Of a DNA stretch of 64,000 nt, positions 10,692-21,038 are shown in pieces (within the stretch, counting starts at the first letter, position 1; the number at the start of each line of letters is the position of its first letter). The DNA is taken from positions 7,639,001-7,703,000 of the forward strand of contig NC_080561.1 of NCBI RefSeq assembly GCF_030253575.1, read 5' to 3'. A program made the translations under genes and the position numbers. The notes under the pieces are model-generated. The model did no database searches. It had not been told where the DNA came from and worked only from the letters and a program-made list of their open reading frames with translations. This stretch comes from Rhododendron vialii. Lineage: Eukaryota; Streptophyta; Magnoliopsida; Ericales; Ericaceae.

Positions 10692-10713
10692 ATTTATATA
10701 TATACTACACGTG
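10692..10713 (-). promoter_or_regulatory. Candidate TATA box and G-box of the PRP4-like gene
   Basis: On the minus strand TATATATAAATT lies about 115 nt upstream of the ATG at 10581, and a palindromic CACGTG (10708-10713) lies just upstream of it. Spacing is plausible for a plant core promoter; the transcript start is not known. Confidence 0.5.
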
Positions 10714-10856
10714 AGGAAGTGATACAAGTTTCACCCTTACTGATGGGGACCCAATTGGCTGACACAAGTGTAGAGCTGAAAACGAGAGCACCAATATAAC
10801 TCACCGGCTTTTTCCGATGAAGCTACATTATTAACTACTATTGATTGTGCATTCAA

Positions 10857-11072
10857 GCCTGAGGGTTTGGCCAAGCAGGCACGAGAAAGCCTGTTAAGCA
10901 ACCGAAGGGCTTGTCCCTCTAGAGATTGCGAGTTCGAATTTTATGACGACAGCGAAAAGTTCTGAACCAATTGGGGCTACTGACCAGAGGCTTGCCCGGT
11001 CGTTAACTTCGGAGTCCGGAATCAATCGAGGTCTGCGCAAGCTGGCTTGGACATCCGGTTATCGGAAAAAAA
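10857..11072 (+). mobile_element. Full SINE with 17-bp target duplication
   Basis: The element is bounded by the exact repeat ATTGATTGTGCATTCAA at 10840-10856 and 11073-11089. It has an A-box-like TTTGGCCAAGCAGGCACG, a B-box-like GAGTTCGAATTTT, and a 3' end GCTTGGACATCCGGTTATC followed by a short A-tail. The same family, on the minus strand, occurs at about 38485-38655 and 57276-57430. Confidence 0.85.
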
Positions 11073-11668
11073 ATTGATTGTGCATTCAAATTGAGCTGGC
11101 CCACTCCATGTAAAAAAAGGATAAAAACTGAGCAGACCTACCAGCTCCCTCCTTCAATGTGTGTTGTCTTTTTGGTATATATAAGTAGCCGCGCTCACTT
11201 CAATGCTACTCTCTGGCATGAAGTAAAATGCTCAATTTTTTAGGTGAATGGACTGAATGGAGAACAATAATCCCCAAACTGTATATGTCCTTCGTATTGG
11301 AGAAAGGTTAGCTCAGAGGGTGCACATGCAAGTCGACTCCAGCTAATCAGCTGGAAGAAATTGTTTTTCGAGAAACCCTCTACGAAAGCGAAAAGCTTGT
11401 GAAAAATAAGATGTAAAAGTGGGTCTCAGTTTACGTCACGGTCACGCGACTTAAAGGTTGCGGTTTGTGGTGAGATGACGAAGAGTGCATTTTATTTCCG
11501 ACCTACCCACACAAAAAAAAGAGCGCATTTGCTTTTCCGAAATGAGCAAAACAGTTTTTCAGTTTGCCTTTTTTCAGTTTTGGAATGCCCCCAATAGAGT
11601 TAGGTTACCACTACTAGCTACAACTTTCTAAGTCATAAGATAAAGAGATACAATTCCTTTTCACAAGT

Positions 11669-11827
11669 TGTGAGACCCCATTAGGAGTGATCCCACATCG
11701 GTCGGATGTGGAAAAGCAAAGTAAAGTATAAAACAGTTCCGAGCAGCTATTATATAATTTGAAATTAAACTTTTGAGCCAAGTGGTTAGACTAAGGGTAA
11801 GCAGATCAACTGGCGCGGGTCATTATA
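11669..11827 (+). mobile_element. Short solo LTR, TRIM-like
   Basis: The 159-bp element begins TGTGAGACCCCATTAGG, has a TATAAAA motif, and ends GGCGCGGGTCATTATA. Flanks CAAGT and GAAGT are a five-base duplication with one mismatch. There is no internal domain. The start and ends resemble the LTR at 12166-12332. Confidence 0.5.
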
Positions 11828-12165
11828 GAAGTGTAACCCTATTCCCATTTCAAAAGCGACGTTTAGCAAAATTTATATTACTGTACTAGTTTTGTTGAGA
11901 CAGAACCAGAAGCCTCTTGATTTGAGATTCAAGTACTCAATCCGGGGCCAAAATCATTTAAGTGTGGATATACGGTAAGGCAGAAAGGAACATGGACAAC
12001 TGGAGATGTATCGGACCCCCACCATTAATCCGCTCCCAACGTGACAAATATGACAGAATAAAGACTACCCCGGTAATTGAATCTGGTTGGGCAATCTCCC
12101 CAACTTTATAGACTCGCGCTCCAAGGGCCCACATGGTCGTGTACATGGATGGCTCTGATACCACC

Positions 12166-12332
12166 TATAACGCCCCAAGCAAACCACTGGCCCAGTATCC
12201 TAATTTTGATCCAAAGGCCACACCACATGGCCCAAAAGCTTAAGCACAAGGTACTAGTAGTAGCCCACAAGGTTTGTTATATGCCCAAGATCATCCATGT
12301 AGACTTCCGAGGTTGTGGGACGGGGTGTTACA
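12166..12332 (-). mobile_element. Short LTR with adjoining primer-binding site (TRIM-like)
   Basis: On the minus strand the LTR starts TGTAACACCCCGTCCC at 12332 and ends GGGGCGTTATA at 12166. It is followed after two bases by TGGTATCAGAGCC (12163-12151), the site complementary to initiator Met-tRNA used by many plant LTR elements. The short LTR (167 bp) fits a terminal-repeat retrotransposon in miniature. The internal sequence runs leftward without a recognisable protein, and a second matching LTR was not found. Confidence 0.65.
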
Positions 12333-13556
12333 AAAAGATCATTCCGGTTATATTACTCCGAAAAAATTACAACTAAAACAACAAAACAAAAATACGACGA
12401 CAACAAAACAAAAATACGACGACAATGTCGGAATGGAGAGTCCATGGAATCAAAAGTGATAATCTTGTTCCCGCAGCAATAGGCCAGATCAGGATTGGAA
12501 TATAAGTGCTGAATCAGCTGCACACACTTTCACCGTCGCCGTCGGAGAGCTTGAAAAACCATCGCCGAGCGGATCAGAGTCACAAGCCAATACCCAAATA
12601 TTGTCTCCGTAGCCCAAAAATGGAGAGAGAAGGAGATCTTCCGCAACAATCTCTCATCCACGGCAGTAGGAGATGAACCAAGAGGGAAGGAGAGGAGAAA
12701 GAGAGGCCGGAGAGGAGGGGGGAGCGGGAGGAGGAAGGAATAGATTAGAGGAGGGAAAGAAAGGGAAGGGGGTGGGGCTCGAGACGGGGAGCCCCTCCAT
12801 GACAGTTTTTTGTTTGATAACTAAGGTGTTGAGATTAGTTTACCCACATCTCGACTAATCCTGATGTACAATCCCACATCTCACTAACAAGTGTTCCAAA
12901 TCAAAACCAGAACAAAACTCTATACAGATTGACTTCAAAAGAATTGAATCGAATCTCGCTGTTAAGGAGTATCATTACGGGGCAACTGATTCAGTAAACA
13001 GATTCAGTAAACAAACCCCCCCTTTTTCTCTTCCGAAAAAACAAGAAAATCTCAGTATATTACCACACACTTGAGTATAATACCATTGGTCGATGATATT
13101 TGATGAGTTCAAAGGCTGCCCTCAATAGGGATTGCCAGTATAAAACGGATCTAATTCTCAATCGATAGCAAGATTAGCGAAGCACATTCTGAAAGAGCGG
13201 CTTTCTCCACCTAACATATCCAACTCTACAGTTCATAGAGCCATCCATTAAAAACCAACCCCCAAATTGGAAGTGCAAAATAAGCATATACGAAAAACTT
13301 TAAGATCAACAAAACTGTATCTTTCCTACCTCAAATTGCGGTTAGTTTTTAGCTTTGAAAAAAAAGGCTCAGTTTTCTGTCTCTCCAAGAAAATGAAATG
13401 CCGTAAGTTTTTTCTTTTTTCGCAAGCTACAACAGAGGGCAAGATTTTCCTGGCCTAACTTCCAAACTACTTCACTTCTAGGGTTCTTCAAGATCTCCAC
13501 ATGCCTAATACGAATCCGAGAATCTAAGCATCCTCACAGTGCTTCATGCAGATCAG
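12333..13556. other. Spacer and 3' flank of the TRAP-alpha gene
   Basis: This is AT-rich sequence with a purine-rich stretch (12660-12780) whose short frame codes only Gly/Arg/Glu-rich low-complexity sequence. Nothing is called as a gene. The part nearest 13556 is expected to be the TRAP-alpha 3' UTR. Confidence 0.4.
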
Positions 13557-16500
13557 CTACTTCTTCTTTTTCGTTTTGCTGGACAATGACTGAGTATATG
13601 CAGTTCCCTGAGAGGAGACAGACAGATATTAATCATCAAAATTCTTTCTAAAACTCCTAGTTACAATCAAATTCAATTTGAGATTAGGTTAAAGTTAATA
13701 ATGCAAAAAGGACCAAGTTCAGAAAAGAAAAAGCAAACCTGCAGCCATTCATCCATCGAAGCATCAGTTGTCTTAGTTCCAACCTCAACCTTTGTCGCCC
13801 TCTTTGTTTTCTGAGTATATTGAAATATGCGGGACAAAAAACTGTTCAAGAGTATGTTTTGAGGAGGAAACAGCAGGTAATATAAGGTAATAGATATTTC
13901 ATGGAGATGTAGCACAAGGCAAATCATACCGAAAAAATTAAAGAAAAAACTTGGAACTATCGAATCATGAACAAACAAACAGAGAGACCAGAGGAGCTTC
14001 ATTATTTTGTTGAATAACTTTTACAATGGTATAGAAAGACATAAAGTCATGAACAGAAAAGGAGGAGGGGGGCAACAAAGGTGCTATCTCCATCTGAACC
14101 CCGCAAAAGTAAGTGTGAGTCAAAGGTCATATGCATGCAATAATTCGACATCAACCAGATTCCCACAAAATAGAACCACAGAGCAAGCCTTTCACAAATG
14201 CTGGTTACAAGGGCAATTTCAGAATCCAAAAGAACCAACCCTTCAAGACCAATAAAAAGTTAAAGATAGTAGTCATTTACTAGATTATTTCCGTCTTAAA
14301 CCCACATTCTTAAAAAGGGCAATTAAAAATATTCAAGAAATATCTACAGTGAAGGAAGATGAAAATCGACCGCATGATTACCTTAGAGAAGTGCTCTATC
14401 TGAGTACGAATCCATAATCCAAGAAGTACAAGCAGCGCTATTGCAAGGCAAAAGAGGAAAACAGTCTCAACACTGAGAGGGCCGCCAGCTTCAGTTACTT
14501 CAATGGTACTATTGTAGAATGTACTCTGGTATCGATTCTGATCTATCTCATAGACAATGGTGCCCACAAGATCAAATGTTCCAGCCTGAAACAAAAAGAA
14601 TTACTAAGACTGCTCAATCTTCATCAAAAGGCCAGTCGGAATTCAAAATCAGAACCACAATTTCAAATTTTTAAGGATAGCAGTAAGGCACTCATGAATG
14701 TCGCGTGCAGTGTATATATATACCTGCAAAAATTTGCTAACGGCAAATACATATGGAAAAGCAGCCTGTGCTGAGGGAGGAACTGAAGCATTGTTAAAAA
14801 CCTAGAGAAGGAAAATACACGAGTGAGCAACTAATTGACAGAGCTAAATTACAAATACTAATGCTCAAAGTAACAACGATGGAAAAGATGATGAAATAGT
14901 GAATAGAAAAGGTTAAAACCAGTCTGCCTCTAGGGCTCCCGTAGAAATGCGATTAGCATTAGACTTGTAGTAACAAAGAAGGTGAAGAGCCAAAATATTG
15001 AGAAATGTTACCACTCTAGAGCTCCTGTTACGATTACTATTCAAGAGAATGTGCTGGCAGAGTCCAAAATGTGCCAGGCTCAAACACATCCACAAGCTGA
15101 GAACTGTCACCACTCTAGAGCTCCTGTTACGATTATTATTCAAGAGAATGTGCTGGCAGAGTCCAAAATGTGTCTGTCTCAAACACATCCACAAGCTGTG
15201 TACTATTCTGGAATTATAATTATAATTTATACATAAGTGACACGCTGCGGACAAGCCGAATTGTTACATCTTAGAATGATTAAGAATGCCATAATTTCAT
15301 TTCACACAAGACGAGGACAGTCCTTTTGTAGACCAATGAAGATTTCTGTAATTTTCTTTCGCAGGAGTAGAGGCCTTGTGTAGGGAAATTTTTGTCTTCG
15401 TATTGGAAGGGACAGCAAGGAGAAAAAAAAAGGGGAACTAAACAATGGCTATCGCATAACCCAAGTTCTCCACAACAGATAGTGATTTAGGAACAAGAGT
15501 AAAAGAAATAAGAAAGAATGTGACTTCATCACCTTCCTTGTTTTCTTATTTGTATCCTTCCTCTATTGATGTTGGCTGACACATAAGTAGGCCTTACTCC
15601 AATTGATCCTTGGAGTCATGTAGGTCATAGACCAATGCCAAGACTTAAGTCAATGCAGAGTTCCCCACTGCCCCTTCATGGGATGTGCACCTTGTCCAGC
15701 TTAGGGTGAAACCACTAGCTCATATACCGATACATTTAAACCCAATTTATCCTTCATACTTCACAGAACATACTATCTCCACTATGAGATGTTTACACAA
15801 GTAGGACACCTTACTAAAGATGTGCCTAGCTCAATAGTGCCACCAATTCTTTAACCCACTGCCTTACCTGCTCTAATGCATATCAACAAGTACTTTGTGG
15901 AAAATCGTTAGTTATAAGTTTAGTAAAGAAACATAGTAAGTTTTCTCCACCTATTCTAAGTCAACCTTGCTGCCATATATCTCTTATCAAAAGTATACGA
16001 CATTGTTTATTGAGCTTTGTCTCCATTGTCCAGCTCCATCATACATGGCTTACCACCTTTCCCCAAATCTCCTTTACCACCGCGAAGAAAAATGTTCTCT
16101 AAACGTTGTAGTTTATGCAACCAAACAAACAATGTAAACCAGATGCATCTCACGATTCTTGAGACAAAAAGTTGCTGTACAAAAAATAAAATAGGGAGGC
16201 CTTTACCAATTTGAAAAAACCATCACCAAGTAGATAGAAGGTAAAGAAAGAAAAGTATGGTGAACTGCAATAGAAAAGTATGGTGAACTGCAATACATAT
16301 TTTGAAGGAGTTGAAGTTAGTTAAGAGATAAAACCATGCAGGAGTAGTCAATAAGCAAATTGATTACCTGTGTGGAAAGATTTTGGATCAACATACGAGG
16401 CTCATAAGCAAGATGAAGACTGGCCGTTATTGCAATGACATTCACACTTGATTCCCCTGTTGTGGTCATCCAGAAGTACCAATTCAGGTAGCTCACAAAC

Positions 16501-18450
16501 AATTGATACAACTCACCAGGAAAAAAAAAAAAAAGACAAGGAAGAACAATGGCAAATAGTAGCATGTAAATTTTCAAGGAGCACAAAATTACAAAGTGAC
16601 TAAAGAAACTGCCAGAATTTCACAAGAGCATCGCTAAAATCAAGGTATCGTATGTCTTGCTTTCCAGGTTTCCACTAAACAACTAAAACAGTACTAGCAA
16701 TAGAACAACTGAATAGCAAAATATTACCCTCATTTTTCATTCCAATTAAGAGTTCACATTCTTCCCCTGCAGTCACCGCTACACAAAGAACAAAACTAAG
16801 TCAAAACCCAACCACCAACGCAAAATGTCATCCATTACTATAATAGAGGTAAAACCAAAATGCATTTAATTACATATATGAGATTCTCACATCGTGAAGG
16901 ATTTTTTGGGAAAACGCACACTGTTTCCACATCTGGAGCTGGACTAAAACTTCCATCCCCGAAATTTTGGACTTCCTCGCCAACAATCCCAAGATCAGAG
17001 CCTTCTTCCATAGCTTCTTCAGCAGCTTCTACGTCCAAGTCTGATTGACATCTAGCAACTGTCAAGCAACATGCAAATCTATTAATAAAGTTCCACATCA
17101 CCACCATATTCCACAAAATCTGATAAATATCCAGTACGCAACAACTAGCAAGTGAAGAACGAGCCAGATACAACACTCCTATTGAGTAAAAATATACCAA
17201 AAACCTATATTTCCAGACAACAAATCACGGAACATCTATTCTTGAAGTTGTGGCACAAAAGTGATTTCCAACATTGTCCTAATAAAAAACAAAGACTTTA
17301 TAACTGCTTGTATTAATGAATTAACCGTTAGGGTGAAGTAGTAAAATCACTTGAACTCAACAACCCACTCCCACACCCCACAAACTAACACATGCACACA
17401 CAGATTGTCTGGTATCCAGAAAATGTAGAACTGTCCCTAATTGAATTGAAACCCGATAACTACCAAGTAAACAAACAGGTGTTCAACGAAAATACACAGC
17501 AAGCGCAAAACAAGGTCACAAATGCAATAAACAACTAGAAACAGTGGAGCCAAACGATCACCTATTAATCAATCAAAATAGAAAGTCGACTTGATTCAAA
17601 CAAAGCAAACATCAATTCCCAAAACACTATCCTATATTAAAAACCAGGGGCGGTCCCAAGGGGGGACCCCGGCCCCTACACAACTCCAAATACGCTTGTG
17701 TATTATACTAATTTTTAGGTTAATTAGAAAATATTCTGTGGGATTGGACCCTGCAAGTTCATTGAGTGAAAAAAAAAATTTTTAAATTCCCATATGTGGG
17801 GGGTAAAAATTTCCAAAGTTTCAAGTTATCAATCAATTTTTAAGTTGCATCTATAAAATTAAAAGGTGGCTGCGCACATGCACGCAATTTCATCTCTTCT
17901 TTGACCTTGCGAGTAGCAATACATACTTGATAAAATATATTTTTTACTATCAATATAAAAATACATGTGATTCGGGCCCCTGCTAGACACAAATCTGCGT
18001 CCGCCACAGTTGAAAACAATCACTACCAGTCTAAACATATTGAACTAAGAATATCCACCACCACCACCGTCTCCAATCTAGAATTGAATCTGTTATAGCA
18101 AACATGCAAGGATCCAAATTCATGCGAACCACATATGTGAACAGATAGGAAAGGATCCACGGTGGTATAAATGAATCAGGTAAGCATCAGTATAAACGAA
18201 CAGCACGAAATCGATTGCAATTAGACATCGTTTTGGAACGTTCGCAGCTGATCATAACAAAGGCCGTGCGCGAAAACGAAAACAAGCTGCGATGCATCCA
18301 CACGAATATATCGGTATACTATATATGAATTAGGGCAGATGAACAACACTGAAATGGATCTACTTGTATAGATCTGGTTAGATGCGCACCTTGGAGGAAG
18401 GGAGAGGAGAGGAGGAGAAAGGCTAGGATGTAGAAAGCCCTAATCCTCAT
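13557..18450 (-). CDS. Translocon-associated protein subunit alpha (TRAP-alpha/SSR1)
   Basis: Membrane subunit of the ER translocon-associated complex that assists co-translational import. Eight exons: 18450-18390, 17058-16891, 16778-16728, 16456-16368, 14801-14724, 14585-14382, 13810-13739, 13607-13557. They join in frame with GT-AG borders to 257 aa, the family's usual size. Residues 1-24 are a signal peptide. An acidic lumenal stretch (about 25-60) precedes VETVCVFPKN. The conserved lumenal core has AGEECELLIGMKNEG, LHLAYEPRMLIQNLS and AGTFDLVG. N-glycosylation sequons occur at NLS, NAS and NST. A single membrane helix lies at about 190-208, with a Lys-rich cytosolic tail ending KTKKKK. 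A (CT)n tract lies in the 5' UTR just upstream of the ATG. Confidence 0.92.
15010..15200. repeat. 99-bp tandem duplication in TRAP-alpha intron 4
   Basis: Two adjacent copies starting ACCACTCTAGAGCTCCTG (15010 and 15109), each containing TCAAGAGAATGTGCTGGCAG and AAACACATCCACAAGCTG, differ at a few bases. They create open frames that are not genes. Confidence 0.85.
17645..18009. mobile_element. hAT-like MITE in TRAP-alpha intron 1
   Basis: Termini CAGGGGCGG and CCGCCACAG are near-perfect inverted repeats. The flanks TTAAAAAC (17637-17644) and TTGAAAAC (18010-18017) form an 8-bp target duplication with one mismatch, the size expected of hAT transposases. The 365-bp body is non-coding. Confidence 0.75.
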
Positions 18451-18474
18451 TTTCCCAGTGAGAGAGACGCAGCG

Positions 18475-18514
<40 letters not shown>

Positions 18515-18993
18515 GTTTGCTGTGTGCTTTGCTTTGTCCTGTTCGGGGTTTAGGTGGATTTGTTAGAGAAGTAAATCAACGCGTGGACCGAAATCACGAA
18601 ACCAAACAGGGTTGATCTCTGGGAAGTGCGAATGGCGATGAATGAAACGATACGGCAGCGTTTCACGTTGTGGGGAAACGATACGGCAGCGACTCGCGTC
18701 GCCGAAAATTCTACAACCACAAACTTTCACAAATATAAAGGGACCCGCATACACTACACAGCAATGCTACTCTTACCGCATAATCCGAAGTGGGTACTAC
18801 ACGCGTGCGGTATAAGTGTGTGGCAAAAGTAAATTTTTCTACACATTCATTATGTATGAAACCCATAAATAAATGTGTGAGTGTGAATGTTTATTTGTTT
18901 AATGAGTTTGTGGTTGCATGACTTTTTGTTAGATTAGAACTTTCTGGAGTATTTAATTCTTACACAACCTTGTTATGATTGAAATCAGTCCTG

Positions 18994-19370
18994 CTACACA
19001 CACAGCAATTTGTGCACAGATTGTGCACAGATTTCGTTGTAGGATCCACCACGGATCCATACAAATCCTTCGAGCCGTTCATTAAATGTAAAATATTTTT
19101 TCAAGGGTCCCCGTAAAAAAATAAGCTCAATCCAATACCTATAGGTGCTCCATCCAACCATCTAACTTTTCATTCAGATTTTCGGATAATGAAAAGTTGT
19201 ATGATTGGATCGAGCACTTATAGGTATCGGATTGAGATTATTTTTTATAGGGACCCTTGAAAAAATGTTTTACATTTAATAAACGGCTCGGATGATTTGT
19301 GTGGAATCCGTGATGAGCCCCACAATGAAATCTGTGCACAATCTGTGCACAGATTTGTATGTGTGTGTAG
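18994..19370. mobile_element. Long-hairpin MITE with CTACACACACA termini
   Basis: Nearly the whole 377-bp element folds on itself. The left arm has CTACACACACA, TGTGCACAGATT and AATAAGCTCAATCC, and the right arm repeats them inverted. The loop lies near 19165-19185. No target duplication is obvious. The inner motif (AAACTCAATCCGATACC-like) is shared with the hairpin at 56338-56687. Confidence 0.75.
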
Positions 19371-19401
19371 ACTTTCTGGATTGAAATAACACAACATTAC
19401 A

Positions 19402-20520
19402 CTATCGGTGAAACAGACCTATTCCTGTTTTGAGCAATGAAGAACCACTCTGTAGCAGGATTAGTAATGTCTTGGGTGTCGAACAACTTAGAATTAGGAG
19501 GGTTACCGGGAGAAGAATTGAAGTGAGATCTATTCTGATTGATCCAAAATGCACCAACAAGCGAAAGGGAAAAAGCAATTTGCCAAGGATTTCCCGAATG
19601 ATGGTTGCAATGGAGATCACTAGTTTTGGAAGAATATAACCCCGGAGGAGTAGGGAATCCAAGTGAGGACCAAATGTCCTTGGCTCTCTTGCAGTCACGA
19701 ATGACATGGATTGTATATTCAATAAGGCCTGGACAATGTGGACAGAAATGGACTGCGTGGACGAGGTAATGTCAAGAGTACGCAAATTATCCGAGGCGAG
19801 GAGGCGGTCTTGGGCAGGCAGATGTAAAAAATAAAGGATGACATGAGGGTTAGATGGGGTTTTCCAAACTACCAGAGCCAACGCAAGTCAGCAAAAGGTG
19901 GGTTGCTCGCCATATCAATGCATAACTAATAGGGATCACAACTCCCGAACAAAGCATTGGAGGAGTTCCAACAAGTGACGACGTCGGAGTTTCGTTGTAC
20001 TACAATTGAACCGTATGGCTTGTTATCAAGGAGAAAACGTGGGGAGGCAAGACCAAATAGATACAATCAAGAGACCATGTCCCCGGCCCCATTCCAGACA
20101 TCACCAACTTTCAAACCAAAATCGCTCGGGGTAATAAGCCCCTCAAATTGATCTTAACGTAAGGGACCAGAGCCCAGCGAGGTTCTACCACCTTTGATGA
20201 CTACTCGTGAACCCTTATTGAACAACTCCTTGCCTTCTTGAATGCTTCTCCACCGAGGAGAAGGTTTGGGTGAACGGGTGTTGATATCAACGTACTTATC
20301 CTGAAGAACTCTGGCCCAAGGAGAGTCCGGCTCATTATGAAAACAATAGTTTAGCAAGCACAACTTCATTGGCATGCGACGAACACCTAATGCCTAGGCC
20401 TCCCAAAGCCTTAAGTTTGACAACTTTAGCCTAACTTATTGCGTGTAATTTTCTTCGCTTAGCCGTGGAATCCCATAAAAAAAATCACCGTTGAGTCTGT
20501 TTATCTAATTAACCTGTTAG
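19402..20520 (-). pseudogene. LINE (non-LTR retrotransposon) C-terminal relic
   Basis: Minus-strand frames carry PDSPWARVLQDKYV and WRSIQEGKELFNKGSR, typical of the region after the reverse transcriptase in plant LINEs. Farther on comes a zf-RVT-like part (FLHLPAQDRLLASDNLRT). Upstream, in a shifted frame, FLWDSTAKRRKLHAI and LRLWEA resemble the usual FLWGSS..W..V..PK..GGLG motif. Several frameshifts make it non-functional; no 3' tail or target duplication was identified. Confidence 0.65.
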
Positions 20521-21038
20521 TTTGTCGTAGATAAGCATTTATTCCAACTGCCAATTTGGACTGCACCTAATCTAGGAGCCCACAGAATTGGGATCCCGGG
20601 GCTTGTAGTGAGCGAACTCTATACGAGGTGTAGTATATTGAGTAATCTCACCCGTCCGAAAGCATTTTCAATGATCCAGATTTAAAAGAAAAAAAACAGC
20701 AAAGAGTTCTCTTCCATGAAAGATTTTATTTAAATCCAAACTATTGAATACTGAGATAAACGGCTGTGATTACTCCTTGGTCCTTACACACTGTAGCGAG
20801 TTTGCTCACTCTCGAGACAGAGGAGTGAGAGCACCGCGTTTCAGTGGATTTTTCCTTGTAAAGTCGTAGTACTTCGTATTTAATACTACTACTTCTCCAT
20901 AAACATTGGGGAAAATTGGCTGGAAAAATACTCCGGTACATATACATATACATCGCGATAAGCTTTTTGTGCTGTAGGTTCATACGCGAACGGCGAAACA
21001 GCCGCGAGAAACGAGAACACAAAACACTACTACTATCC

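Larger units (their letters stand above)
18451..21038. other. Divergent spacer between TRAP-alpha and the bHLH gene
   Basis: It holds the two divergent promoters, a 31-base (GA/CT) tract at 18483-18513 in the TRAP-alpha 5' UTR, a long-hairpin MITE (18994-19370) and a LINE relic (about 19402-20520). No other gene is recognised. Confidence 0.55.

Noticed and set aside
12673-12858. Gly/Arg/Glu-rich frame
   Set aside because: Low-complexity purine stretch without similarity or splice partner.
14913-15254. Overlapping repeat-coded frames in TRAP-alpha intron 4
   Set aside because: They come from the 99-bp tandem duplication and lie inside an intron.
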